From the NCBI RefSeq assembly GCF_007003975.1, contig NZ_VFTC01000018.1, forward strand, positions 1 to 64,000: DNA of 64,000 nt, written 5' to 3'. Shown here one piece after another: positions 50,356 to 59,090 of the stretch (position 1 is its first letter; each line of letters begins with the position of its first letter). This DNA comes from Mesorhizobium sp. WSM4306 (GTDB taxonomy: Bacteria; Pseudomonadota; Alphaproteobacteria; Rhizobiales; Rhizobiaceae). The position numbers and the translations under genes are program-made. Under the pieces are notes generated by a model. That model was given only the letters and a program-made list of their open reading frames with translations. It had not been told where the DNA came from and made no database searches.

Positions 50356-52161
50356 ATGGCAGGCGCCCCCACCAAGAAGAAGAAATTTCGCTCGCAGGAG
50401 TGGTTCGACAATCCCGACAATCCGGGCATGACCGCGCTCTATCTCGAGCGATACCTGAATTACGGGCTGACGCGGGCCGAGCTGATGTCGGGCAAGCCGC
50501 TGATCGGCATCGCCCAGACCGGTTCGGATCTGTCGCCCTGTAATCGCCACCATATCGAACTGGCCAAGCGCGTGCGCGAAGGCATCGTCTCGATGGGCGG
50601 CATCCCCTTCGAATTCCCTTGCCATCCGATCCAGGAGACCGGCAAGCGCCCGACGGCAGCCCTTGACCGCAACCTTGCCTATCTCAGCCTGGTCGAGGTG
50701 CTCTACGGCTATCCGCTCGACGGCGTCGTGCTCACCATCGGTTGCGACAAGACCACGCCGGCGCTTTTGATGGCGGCCGCCACCGTCAACATTCCGGCAA
50801 TCGCGCTCTCGGTCGGCCCGATGCTCAATGGCTGGCACAAGGGCAAGCGCACGGGGTCCGGCACCATCGTCTGGGAATCGCGTCAGCGCCTCTCGGCCGG
50901 CGAGATCGACTATGACGAGTTCATGGACATCGTTGCCTCCTCGGCGCCGTCGACCGGCTATTGCAATACCATGGGCACCGCCACCACGATGAATTCGCTG
51001 GCCGAGGCGCTCGGCATGCAACTGCCGGGTTCGGCCGCCATTCCGGCGCCATACCGCGAACGTGGCCAGATTTCCTACGAGACAGGCAAGCGCATCGTCG
51101 AGATGGTGCATGAGGATCTGAAGCCCTCCGACATCATGACGCGTCAGGCGTTCGAGAATGCTATCGTCGTCAATTCGGCGATAGGCGGCTCGACCAATGC
51201 GCCGATCCATCTCAATGCGATCGCCCGCCATCTCGGCGTGCCGCTCAACAATGACGACTGGCAGAAAATTGGCCTCAACGTGCCGCTGCTCGTCAATCTG
51301 CAGCCGACCGGCGAGTATCTCGGCGAGGACTACCACCATGCCGGTGGCGTGCCGGCGGTGATCGCCGAGTTGATGAAGGCCGGCGTGCTGCCGCATCCCG
51401 ACGCCGTGACCGTGAATGGCAAATCGATCGGCGACAACTGCAAGGGTGTCGCCAACGAGAATTCCGACGTCATCCGCAGCGTCGACAAGCCGCTGAAAGT
51501 CAATGCCGGCTTCATCAACCTCAGCGGCAATCTGTTCGAGTCGGCGATCATGAAGACCAGCGGCATCTCGCCGGAATTCCGCGAACGCTATCTGTCCAAC
51601 CCGAAGGACCCGGAAGCCTTTGAAGGTAATGCCATGGTCTTCGACGGGCCGGAAGACTATCACGCCCGAATCGACGATCCGGCGCAAGGCATCGACGAGC
51701 ACACCATCCTGTTCATGCGTGGCGCCGGCCCGATCGGCTATCCCGGCGGCGCCGAAGTCGTCAACATGCAGCCGCCCGCCTATCTCATCAAGAAGGGCAT
51801 CCACGCTCTGGCCTGCATCGGGGACGGCCGCCAGTCGGGCACATCGGGCTCGCCGTCGATCCTCAACGCCTCGCCGGAAGCCGCCATCGGCGGCGGCCTG
51901 GCACTCCTCAAGACCGGCGACCGCGTGCGCATCGACCTACGCAAAGGCACCGCCAACATCCTCGTCAGCGACGACGAGATCGCCAAGCGGCGCGCAGCAC
52001 TGCAGGGCAATGGCGGCTTCCACTATCCGCAGCACCAGACGCCGTGGCAGGAGATCCAGCGCGGCATGGTTGACCAGTTCGACCAGGGAATGGTGCTCAA
52101 GCCGGCGGTGAAATACCAGGATGTGGCGCACACCAGGGGCGTGCCGAGGGACAATCACTGA
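50356..52161 (+). CDS. IlvD/Edd-family sugar-acid dehydratase (xylonate/arabonate type)
   Basis: A 601-residue Fe-S dehydratase predicted to convert an aldonic acid, such as D-xylonate or L-arabonate, to its 2-keto-3-deoxy acid. The N-terminal FRSQEWFDNPDNPGMTALYL, IAQTGSDLSPCN, TIGCDKTTPALLMA and YCNTMGTATTMNSLAEALG segments are shared with Caulobacter XylD and Rhizobium arabonate dehydratase and carry the three [2Fe-2S] cysteines. LGDGRQSGTSG-like IGDGRQSGTSGSPS near the C-terminus holds the catalytic serine. ATG 50356 follows CGGAGA. A GntR-type operator overlaps the leader. The exact sugar acid cannot be fixed from sequence. Confidence 0.87.
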   Translation: MAGAPTKKKKFRSQEWFDNPDNPGMTALYLERYLNYGLTRAELMSGKPLIGIAQTGSDLSPCNRHHIELAKRVREGIVSMGGIPFEFPCHPIQETGKRPTAALDRNLAYLSLVEVLYGYPLDGVVLTIGCDKTTPALLMAAATVNIPAIALSVGPMLNGWHKGKRTGSGTIVWESRQRLSAGEIDYDEFMDIVASSAPSTGYCNTMGTATTMNSLAEALGMQLPGSAAIPAPYRERGQISYETGKRIVEMVHEDLKPSDIMTRQAFENAIVVNSAIGGSTNAPIHLNAIARHLGVPLNNDDWQKIGLNVPLLVNLQPTGEYLGEDYHHAGGVPAVIAELMKAGVLPHPDAVTVNGKSIGDNCKGVANENSDVIRSVDKPLKVNAGFINLSGNLFESAIMKTSGISPEFRERYLSNPKDPEAFEGNAMVFDGPEDYHARIDDPAQGIDEHTILFMRGAGPIGYPGGAEVVNMQPPAYLIKKGIHALACIGDGRQSGTSGSPSILNASPEAAIGGGLALLKTGDRVRIDLRKGTANILVSDDEIAKRRAALQGNGGFHYPQHQTPWQEIQRGMVDQFDQGMVLKPAVKYQDVAHTRGVPRDNH

Positions 52162-52182
52162 GCAACGGTGCTTGGCAAAATC

Positions 52183-52219
52183 AAAGGCGGCTTGCCATCG
52201 GGCAGGCCGCCTTTTCTCT
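52183..52219 (+). terminator. Rho-independent terminator of the sugar-acid dehydratase gene
   Basis: AAAGGCGGC and GCCGCCTTT form a GC-rich stem, extended by TGCC/GGCA with a small bulge, followed by TTCTCTT. It lies 22 bases past the stop and reads as a standard terminator on the plus strand. Confidence 0.8.
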
Positions 52220-52297
52220 TGGCGGCGCTCTTGTATCGGTCGGACCGGACCTACAGATACGTCATCTTGAAGCGTCCTGCACAGGGATGAGACCATC

Positions 52298-52696
52298 ATG
52301 GCAAAACGGCGCTCTTCCCTCGGTTTCCTCGGCATCTTCGGCCGCTCGGGTGATTTGCGGGAACTCGACAACGCGCTACGCGCGGCCGACCTTCATCCGG
52401 CGCTTGTTCCCGAGGGCGTGAAACTCACCATCGTCAATCTGATGAAAGACCATTGGCCGGACGAACCGCCCCCGGAGGCCTATCGGTCCGTGGCGCAGCT
52501 GTTCGGCTATTGTATCGCCGGGCCGCAAACATTCGAGCAGGCCAACGGGCCGGAGCGACGGCTGGACGCGGAGCGCCGCATCGAAGCAGCGCTTGAAACC
52601 GGCGACAGTCTGGATGCGCAGGTCGTGCTGATGGCGCTGCATGGCAAATTGATCAGCGCCGGGGTCGTCGAGCGATTTGGGCTAAGCGCGGACTGA
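52298..52696 (+). CDS. Small protein of unknown function
   Basis: A 132-residue soluble protein starting KRRSSLGFLGIFGRSGDLRE, with FGYCIAGPQTFEQANGPERR in the middle and a helical C-terminus. I recognise no catalytic motif. The basic amphipathic start could contact membrane or nucleic acid, but this is a guess. Its own GGGATGAG site and the terminator before it suggest independent transcription. It is convergent with the MttB-family gene. Confidence 0.6.
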   Translation: MAKRRSSLGFLGIFGRSGDLRELDNALRAADLHPALVPEGVKLTIVNLMKDHWPDEPPPEAYRSVAQLFGYCIAGPQTFEQANGPERRLDAERRIEAALETGDSLDAQVVLMALHGKLISAGVVERFGLSAD

Positions 52697-52712
52697 TTTC
52701 GTAAGGCTAGGC

Positions 52713-54317
52713 TTACCCACCCATGCCACTGCGCGGCAGCTTGATCATCTCGCCGAAGCGGGCGCGCAGTTTGTCGTCGAGCGGCTTCGGCACATGACGG
52801 GGAAAGCGCTCGGCCAGCACACGCTTCTTCTCGATGATCGCCCGCTGCAGGATGTCGGGCCGACCCTTCTCGTTCCATTCCTTCGGCGAAAAGCGGTCGC
52901 CGACGGCTGGATAGAAATACTCGGTCTGCATCAGCCGCAGCGTCTGCTCATTGCCGAGATAGTGGCCCGGGCCATTCAGGCAGACTTCAGTGATGGTGTC
53001 GATCGACAGCGCCTCATCGGTCACCTCGATGCCGCGCACGCAGCGCAGGCAGTGGCCCAGCATGTCGTTGTCGATGATCAGGCTTTCCAGGCAGAAGCCG
53101 AGCAGCGAGGCATGCATGCCGGCCGATTCATAGACGAGGTTGAGGCCGGCCAGGCCAGCCATCACATCGGTAATGCCTTTTTCATAGCCGGACTGGATGT
53201 CGGGCAGTTTCGAATCCGTCATGCCGGCGGCCGAACCGCCCGGCAGGTCGTAGAATTGCGCCATCTGCGCACAGGCCGAAGTCAGCACCGCCTGCTCGGC
53301 CGAACCGCCCGACATCGCACCGGTCCTAAGGTCGGAGACGAATGGCCATGTGCCGAAGATCGCCGGATGCCCCGGCTTGATGGCGTTGACATAGACGAGG
53401 CCGACCAGCACCTCGGCCACTGCCTGGACCACCGCGCCGGCAATCGCCGCCGGGGCGGTGGCGCCGGCCTGGCCGGCCGACAGCAAAAGAATCGGAATGC
53501 CGCCCTCGACGCAAGCCTCGAGCACGCCGCAGGCATCCTCGGCGAATTTCATCGGCGGCACGACGAAGCAGTTGGAGTTGGAGACGAAGGGCCGGGCGCG
53601 GAAATTCTCCTCGCCGCCGGCGATCGCATACAGCATTTCCAGCGCCGGCTGCACGTTCTCGCGCACTGTGAACGAGGTGCCGACATGCTTCGACGTTCCC
53701 ATCACGCAGGCGTAGAGCGTGTTGAAGTCCATTTCGAGCGGATCGGGAATGTCGCGCGGCACCATCGGCCGCTGGAAGAAATGGATGTTGTCGAGCCCTT
53801 CGACAAGCCGGGCGGCGTCATAGATGTCCTGCACCAGCGACTCGCGGTATTCGCGCTTTTCGACATCGACCAGATGCACGGCGGCACCAGCCGTGCCGTA
53901 ATGCACGCGTTTGCCCTGGATCAGCATGTCATGCCGGGGGTCCTGGCCGTGCAGCGTGAAATTCCGCGCCGCTTTCTTGATTGTGTCCAGCACGAGGCCG
54001 CGCGGGAAACGGACACGCCCGTCATCGCCATAGGTCGCGCCGACAGTGGTCAGCGCCTCGATGCAGGAGGGAATGGCATTGGCGAAGCCGACGGTCTCCA
54101 TCAGCGTCAGCACCGCTTCATGGATGCGCTCCTTGTCATTCTGGCTCAGCGGCCCGTAGCTGCCGCCTTCAAGGCCGGCGCGCACCGGCCTGATGTCGTC
54201 GGCCAAGGGTGCAGCCCGCATCGCGCGGCGCGCTTCGCGCCCGCCGGATCGGCGCGAACGCTGGTCGGCTGACGCCTCTTTAAGAGCCTCATCCTGCTTC
54301 TCAACAGCCACTGACAT
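52713..54317 (-). CDS. MttB-family trimethylamine/betaine methyltransferase (no pyrrolysine)
   Basis: A 534-residue member of the MttB superfamily, whose members move a methyl group from a methylated amine to a corrinoid protein. A family TIM-barrel is indicated by GTAGAAVHLVDVEKREYRES, FVSNSNCFVVPPMKFAEDA, LSAGQAGATAPAAIAGAVVQ and FGTWPFVSDLRTGAMSGGSA. The frame contains no amber codon, so it belongs to the non-pyrrolysine branch that includes glycine betaine methyltransferase. The N-terminal 40 residues are charged and probably disordered. The start is ATG 54317. A MocR regulator lies upstream on the same strand. A corrinoid protein partner is not encoded nearby. Confidence 0.83.
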   Translation of the reverse strand: MSVAVEKQDEALKEASADQRSRRSGGREARRAMRAAPLADDIRPVRAGLEGGSYGPLSQNDKERIHEAVLTLMETVGFANAIPSCIEALTTVGATYGDDGRVRFPRGLVLDTIKKAARNFTLHGQDPRHDMLIQGKRVHYGTAGAAVHLVDVEKREYRESLVQDIYDAARLVEGLDNIHFFQRPMVPRDIPDPLEMDFNTLYACVMGTSKHVGTSFTVRENVQPALEMLYAIAGGEENFRARPFVSNSNCFVVPPMKFAEDACGVLEACVEGGIPILLLSAGQAGATAPAAIAGAVVQAVAEVLVGLVYVNAIKPGHPAIFGTWPFVSDLRTGAMSGGSAEQAVLTSACAQMAQFYDLPGGSAAGMTDSKLPDIQSGYEKGITDVMAGLAGLNLVYESAGMHASLLGFCLESLIIDNDMLGHCLRCVRGIEVTDEALSIDTITEVCLNGPGHYLGNEQTLRLMQTEYFYPAVGDRFSPKEWNEKGRPDILQRAIIEKKRVLAERFPRHVPKPLDDKLRARFGEMIKLPRSGMGG

Positions 54318-54489
54318 GGGAGGCACTCCACCTTCATCTTGCGAAACCGGACGCGGTGGTTGGTCCACCGTCGGCCTGCTTCGTCCCTCTGTCAGCCGAC
54401 TATGCCGCCGGTATTGGCACAGCCTATGGGCCAGCTACTATGGTCGAATATGCCAGAGAGCTAAAGCGGGGGGCGATGGCGCCAAGCGA

Positions 54490-54517
54490 AAGGGAGCCGG
54501 CTTGCGCCGGCTCCCTT
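54490..54517 (-). terminator. Perfect-stem terminator after the MocR gene
   Basis: AAGGGAGCCGGC and GCCGGCTCCCTT are perfect 12-bp arms with a four-base loop, 19 bases past the MocR stop on the minus strand, followed by TTCGCTT. It separates the MocR gene from the downstream MttB-family gene, which therefore probably has its own promoter in 54318-54489. Confidence 0.65.
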
Positions 54518-54535
54518 CACAAATCAACCAATGTA

Positions 54536-56029
54536 TTAGGCTGCTGCCGGCCTGCGTCCGGCCGCCGTCGCAAGCTCGCGAATGCCCGGCTCGATGTGCT
54601 GCAGGGCGATCGAGGAGATGCCCAACCGCATGAAACGCGACGGCTTTTCGGTGCGGTCGAAGAAGCGATCGCCGGGCTCGATAATAACGCTGCGCGACGC
54701 CGCGGCCTCGGCCAGCCCGCGCGAATCGGTGCCGCGCGGCCCTTCCAGCCAGAGCGATGTGCCGCCGGCCGAGTCGGTCGAACGCCACTCCGGCAGGAAT
54801 GCGGAAATCGCATGGACCAGACGCTTGCGCCGCTCATCGAAGGCCGTCGACAGTCGACGCACCAGCGCCTCGTGATGGCCGAGCGACAGGAAGAGCGCTA
54901 CGGCGCGCTGGTTGTTGGCCGGCGGATGCCTGAGCATGAAGCGGCGCAGCGCGCGCAGTTCGGAGATCAGCCCGGCGGAGGCGACGATGTAGCCAAGCCG
55001 CAGCCCCGGAGCCAGCGTCTTCGACATAGAGCCGACATAGACGACGCGGCCCGAGCGATCGAGACTCTTCAGCGCCTGCTGCGGCGCCTCGTCGAGAAGC
55101 TGGCTGTCATAGCCGTCCTCGATGATGATCTGGTTGTGGCGGTTGGCGCGCGCCAGCAGGTCCTGCCGCCGCTCCGCCGACAGCGGCACCATTGTCGGGC
55201 AATGGTGGCTCGGTGTGACGAAGACAAAGCCCGAATCTTGCGGGATAGACGAGGTAACGATGCCGGACTGGTCGACCGGGACTGGCTGGATATCGGCGCC
55301 CGCCAGCCGGAAGATCGAGCGGGCGTCGGGATAACCCGGGTCTTCCATCGCCACTTTCGAACCCTTGGTCATCAGCAGCGTCGCCAGCATATAGAGCGCG
55401 TTCTGCGCGCCGAGCGTGACGATGATCTCGTCCGGATTGGCGAAAATGCCGCGCCGCGGCAAGAGCCGCGCCTGGATCTGCTCGATCAGCAGCGGATCGT
55501 CGCGATCGACCATGTCGGAGGCCCAGTTACGGATCTCGAGCACCGCCAGCGCCATGCGGTTGCACTCGCGCCATTCGGCGGTCGGGAACAGCGCCGGGTC
55601 GAACTGGCCGTAGACGAAGGGGTAGGATGACTTGATCCAGTTGTCGTGCTTGGCCGGCGGCGGCATGTCGCTGGCGGCGATCTGTCGGCGCGCCTTCCAG
55701 TCGATCTCGTTCTGCTGGTCCGGCGCCTTCTGGTGCGGCTTGGCGGGGGTGGCCAGCACATCGGGATTGACGAAATGGCCGCGCCGTTCGCGCGCCACCA
55801 GGAAACCCTGGTCTACCAATTGCTGGAACGCCAGCACCACGGTGCCGCGCGCGACGCCGAGTTTTTCTGCCAGGATGCGGCAGGACGGAAGCGGCATAGA
55901 AGCGGCGATCTGCCGGTCGAGGATGGCGGCGACGATCGCCTGGCGGATCTGCGCCTGCAGGGTCTGACCCGATTCCGCCGAAATCCGGAACAGGCCGGAC
56001 CATATGGCCGTGTCGTTACGCTGTGGCAT
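54536..56029 (-). CDS. MocR-type GntR/aminotransferase fusion regulator
   Basis: A 497-residue PLP-dependent transcription regulator. The N-terminal GntR helix-turn-helix (about residues 20-85) has LQAQIRQAIVAAILDRQIAA and SRILAEKLGVARGTVVLAFQ. A linker leads to an aminotransferase-like domain from about residue 115. The PLP lysine lies in VGSMSKTLAPGLRLGYI, and EDGYDSQL and TPSHHCPT contact the cofactor. MocR regulators act with PLP and amines or amino acids. ATG 56029 fits the domain start. It lies directly upstream of the MttB-family gene on the same strand, making amine metabolism its likely target. CTGG-A-CCAG at 56067-56075 may be its autoregulatory site. Confidence 0.87.
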   Translation of the reverse strand: MPQRNDTAIWSGLFRISAESGQTLQAQIRQAIVAAILDRQIAASMPLPSCRILAEKLGVARGTVVLAFQQLVDQGFLVARERRGHFVNPDVLATPAKPHQKAPDQQNEIDWKARRQIAASDMPPPAKHDNWIKSSYPFVYGQFDPALFPTAEWRECNRMALAVLEIRNWASDMVDRDDPLLIEQIQARLLPRRGIFANPDEIIVTLGAQNALYMLATLLMTKGSKVAMEDPGYPDARSIFRLAGADIQPVPVDQSGIVTSSIPQDSGFVFVTPSHHCPTMVPLSAERRQDLLARANRHNQIIIEDGYDSQLLDEAPQQALKSLDRSGRVVYVGSMSKTLAPGLRLGYIVASAGLISELRALRRFMLRHPPANNQRAVALFLSLGHHEALVRRLSTAFDERRKRLVHAISAFLPEWRSTDSAGGTSLWLEGPRGTDSRGLAEAAASRSVIIEPGDRFFDRTEKPSRFMRLGISSIALQHIEPGIRELATAAGRRPAAA

Positions 56030-56429
56030 GGAAGATGTTCCTCGATGGCCAAACTTTTTTGCTTGGCTGGACCAGCGGAAGGTAACCGTGGCACAAGGGG
56101 TTGCGCCAATCAATTTTTCTGATCGCTGGGATTTATGCCAGTGATCTATGCGCGACGCGAAGCGTCGTCGCATCGCTGGGATAATGCGGAGTGTCCATCC
56201 CCACGCGACGCCAGCGCGACGCGAAGCGTCGTCGCGTGGCGTTTTCCCGGGTGACGCTTGCGTTCATCCCGCCAGCGCGACGCGCAGCGTCGTCGCGCCA
56301 CCCCGCTATGTTGCACTGCGTCATCCCCACGCATTGAAAGAAATGGAATTCGGCTCAATAACTCCAGCGCGACACGCGCCGGAAACATCCGGTCTGATAA
56401 GATGTCATGAAAAGTATCAGGAGCCGGCA
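56030..56429. other. 400-bp intergenic region between MocR and pgi genes
   Basis: It holds a CTGGACCAG near-palindrome (56067-56075) beside a run of six T residues, perhaps the MocR promoter/operator; three copies of a GC-rich palindromic repeat (56151-56296); and an AGGAG ribosome-binding site for pgi at 56419-56423. I see no gene in it. Confidence 0.5.
56151..56296. repeat. Three spaced copies of a 21-bp hairpin repeat
   Basis: CGCGACGCGAAGCGTCGTCGC occurs at 56151-56171 and 56215-56235, and with one change (GCAGCG) at 56276-56296, about 61-64 bases apart. Each contains GACGC-N3-GCGTC, a tight hairpin. The spacing segments also share short stretches (CATCCC, GCCAGC). The order suggests an amplified unit, not a CRISPR array, as there are only three and the spacers are related. 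Confidence 0.65.
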
Positions 56430-58073
56430 GTGGATCATTCCTCCTTCGACAAACAGCTTGTCGCCTTGCATGCTGCGCGCGCGGCGGCATCGGGCACGAT
56501 GCGCGAGGCTTTTGCCGCCGACCCCAAGCGCTTCGAGACATTCTCGGCCAGCGACGACGACCTTCTGCTCGACTGGTCGAAATGCGCGGTCGACCAGCAC
56601 ACCATGGAGCTGCTTGAAAAGCTCGCCGGCGCCGCCGACCTCGAAGGGCGCCGCGCGGCAATGTTTTCCGGCAAGAAGATCAACATCACCGAGGACCGCG
56701 CCGTGCTGCACACGGCGCTGCGCAACCTCTCGGGCAAGGGCGTCACCGTCGACGGCCAGGACGTCAAGGCGGATGTGCTTGCCGTGCTCGACGCCATGGG
56801 CGCCTTTGCCGACGCCATTCGCTCGGGTAAGGCCGCCGGCGCCACCGGCAAGAAGATCACCGACATCGTCAACATCGGCATTGGCGGCTCAGATCTCGGC
56901 CCGGCCATGGCGACGCTGGCGCTCGCCCCCTATCACGACGGCCCGCGCGCGCACTACGTCTCCAACATCGACGGCGCCCATATCCACGACACGCTGAAGG
57001 GCCTTTCCGCCGAAACCACCTTGTTCATCATTGCCTCGAAGACCTTCACCACGGTCGAGACGATGACCAATGCGCAGACGGCGCGTGACTGGGTGCAGAA
57101 GGCGCTGGGCAAGGAAGCCGTCGGCAAGCATTTTGCCGCCGTCTCGACCGCGCTCGACCTGGTGGCCAAATTCGGCATTGAGGCCGATCGCGTGTTCGGC
57201 TTCTGGGACTGGGTCGGCGGCCGCTATTCGCTGTGGGGCGCCATCGGCCTGCCGGTGATGATTGCCATCGGCCCGCGCAATTTCCGCGCCTTCCTCGATG
57301 GCGCGCATGAGATGGACGAGCACTTCCGCACCGCCCCCCTGCAGAAGAACCTGCCGGCGCTGCTGGGACTGGTCGGCTGGTGGCATCGCGTGATCTGCGG
57401 TTATCCGGCCCGTGCCGTCATCCCGTATGACCAGCGCCTGTCCAGGCTGCCGGCCTATTTGCAGCAGCTCGACATGGAATCGAACGGCAAGGGCGTCACC
57501 CTCGATGGCACGCCGGTGACGACGCCGACCGGGCCGCTGGTCTGGGGCGAGCCCGGCACCAATGGCCAGCACGCCTTCTTCCAGCTGTTGCACCAGGGCA
57601 CCGATTTCATCCCGGTCGAGTTCCTCGCCGCCGCCGTCGGCCATGAGCCTGATCTCGAGCACCAGCACGATCTGCTGCTCGCCAATTGCCTGGCGCAGTC
57701 GGAAGCGTTGATGAAGGGCCGCACGCTCGAAGAGGCGCGCGCGCAGATGCTGGCCAAGGGCATGAAGCCGGCCGATGTCGACAGAATAGCCCCGCACCGC
57801 GTCTTCTCCGGCAATCGTCCGTCGGTGACCATCCTTTATCGCAAGCTCGATCCGCGCACTTTCGGCCGGCTGATCGCGCTCTACGAGCACCGCGTCTTCG
57901 TCGAAGGCACTTTGTTCAACATCAATTCGTTCGATCAGTGGGGCGTCGAACTCGGCAAGGAGCTGGCGACCGGCCTTTTGCCTGTCGTGGAAGGCAAGGA
58001 GAGCGCCGCCAAGCGCGACGCATCGACGGCCGGGCTGGTGGCGCGCGTCCAGCAGCTGCGGGGTGCGCAATGA
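56430..58073 (+). CDS. pgi: Glucose-6-phosphate isomerase
   Basis: A 547-residue enzyme interconverting glucose-6-phosphate and fructose-6-phosphate. Family signatures include NIGIGGSDLGPAMA, VSNIDGAHIHDTLKGL, FIIASKTFTTVETM, DWVGGRYSLWGAIGLP, the catalytic Glu region GLVGWWHRVICGYP, QLDMESNGKGV and FNINSFDQWGVELGK with the catalytic lysine. GTG 56430 is the only family-consistent start, with AGGAG upstream. It overlaps the next gene in ATGA, giving translational coupling with a HAD phosphatase. Confidence 0.95.
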   Translation: MDHSSFDKQLVALHAARAAASGTMREAFAADPKRFETFSASDDDLLLDWSKCAVDQHTMELLEKLAGAADLEGRRAAMFSGKKINITEDRAVLHTALRNLSGKGVTVDGQDVKADVLAVLDAMGAFADAIRSGKAAGATGKKITDIVNIGIGGSDLGPAMATLALAPYHDGPRAHYVSNIDGAHIHDTLKGLSAETTLFIIASKTFTTVETMTNAQTARDWVQKALGKEAVGKHFAAVSTALDLVAKFGIEADRVFGFWDWVGGRYSLWGAIGLPVMIAIGPRNFRAFLDGAHEMDEHFRTAPLQKNLPALLGLVGWWHRVICGYPARAVIPYDQRLSRLPAYLQQLDMESNGKGVTLDGTPVTTPTGPLVWGEPGTNGQHAFFQLLHQGTDFIPVEFLAAAVGHEPDLEHQHDLLLANCLAQSEALMKGRTLEEARAQMLAKGMKPADVDRIAPHRVFSGNRPSVTILYRKLDPRTFGRLIALYEHRVFVEGTLFNINSFDQWGVELGKELATGLLPVVEGKESAAKRDASTAGLVARVQQLRGAQ

Positions 58074-58801
58074 AAAACCCGGCGGACATCAAAGGCATAT
58101 TGTTCGACAAGGACGGCACGCTTGTCGATTTCAACGCGACCTGGCTCAGCATCGCCGATTTCATGGCCATGGACGCCGCCGAGGGCGATCGCTGGAAGGC
58201 CGACAGGCTGCTTTCGGCGGCAGGCTTCGATTTTGTCGCCAAGCGCTTCAAGCCGGATTCCATCTTCGCTTCCGGCACCAACATGGATGTCGTCGAACTG
58301 TGGTTCCCGCGCCTGTCCGACGAGGACCAGATGCTGGCCGTCGCCCGCTTCAACGAGATCACCTCCGTGCAGGGCTCATCGATGGCGGTGGCGCTGCCCG
58401 GCATCGTCGGGGCGCTGACGGCGCTGCACAAACGCACCTACCGGCTCGGCGTCGCCACCAATGATTCGACCGCCGGCGCGGAGAAGACCATGGTCACGCT
58501 CGGCGTCGCCCAGCTCTTCGACGCCGCCTATGGCTATGACGCGGTTGCCAATCCGAAACCGGCGCCCGACACCATCCTCGCCTTTTGCGACCTGACCGGG
58601 CTGAGGCCGACCGAGATCGCCATGGTCGGCGACAACCGCCACGACCTGGAGATGGCGCGAGCCGGCGGCTGCGGGCTGGCGATCGGCGTGCTCTCCGGCA
58701 CCGGCACGCGGGAATCGCTGTCGGCGATCGCCGATGTCGTTCTGGATTCGGTTGCCGATCTGCCGGATTTTCTGTCGGCGCGGGTCAAGGAGACGGTCTG
58801 A
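58070..58801 (+). CDS. HAD-family phosphatase coupled to pgi
   Basis: A 243-residue phosphoglycolate-phosphatase-like HAD hydrolase. Motif I is LFDKDGTLVDFN, with Lys between the two usual positions (DKDGT), as in the Gph-like subgroup. Motif II is GVATNDSTAG, motif III includes Lys in VANPKPAPD and motif IV is MVGDNRHDLEMARAGG. It starts within the pgi stop codon (ATGA), so both are made from one message. Substrates such as phosphoglycolate or hexose phosphates fit; a sugar-phosphate clean-up role beside pgi is inference. Confidence 0.83.
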   Translation: MKNPADIKGILFDKDGTLVDFNATWLSIADFMAMDAAEGDRWKADRLLSAAGFDFVAKRFKPDSIFASGTNMDVVELWFPRLSDEDQMLAVARFNEITSVQGSSMAVALPGIVGALTALHKRTYRLGVATNDSTAGAEKTMVTLGVAQLFDAAYGYDAVANPKPAPDTILAFCDLTGLRPTEIAMVGDNRHDLEMARAGGCGLAIGVLSGTGTRESLSAIADVVLDSVADLPDFLSARVKETV

Positions 58802-58834
58802 CGGGGGAGGCCTCGGCAAAACGGCACTTGCCGT

Positions 58835-58901
58835 CAATGGCCGAGATGGGGCCGACAGCGGAATGGCGGCTTCTGGCGTCCGAAGAACGATAGCGGACGT
58901 T
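58835..58901. repeat. Left flank motifs of the cyclase gene
   Basis: CAATGGCCGAGATGGGG (58835-58851) and ATAGCGGACGTT (58890-58901) have counterparts on the far side of the cyclase gene at 62623-62639 and, inverted, at 62589-62600. The rest of 58802-59090 has no gene; it ends with the GGAGGG site of the cyclase start. Confidence 0.5.
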
Positions 58902-59090
58902 CAGCTCAGCGCGAGCATCGTCCTGACCTGACCCTCTCCAGTCATTGGTCGACGCCGAACTCGATGTCGCGGATAGGATGAATGTTGCCATTCCCTGCGT
59001 CTGCCGCGGCGGCAGCAGCGCAACGCCGGGAGGGGTTCCGCCGTGCGCCCGCGTAGTGCTAAGCTTGTCTCAGCCTGCACGGAGGGTGTC

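Noticed and set aside
50134..51804. Minus-strand frame of 556 codons
   Set aside because: It is antisense to the sugar-acid dehydratase gene and lacks any recognisable motif.
52713..54317. Pyrrolysine (in-frame UAG) in the MttB-family gene
   Set aside because: The frame is uninterrupted to its stop and no pylT or pylS-like gene is present.
56151..56296. Short CRISPR array
   Set aside because: Only three repeats, spacers are related to each other and repeats are palindromic hairpins; no cas genes.
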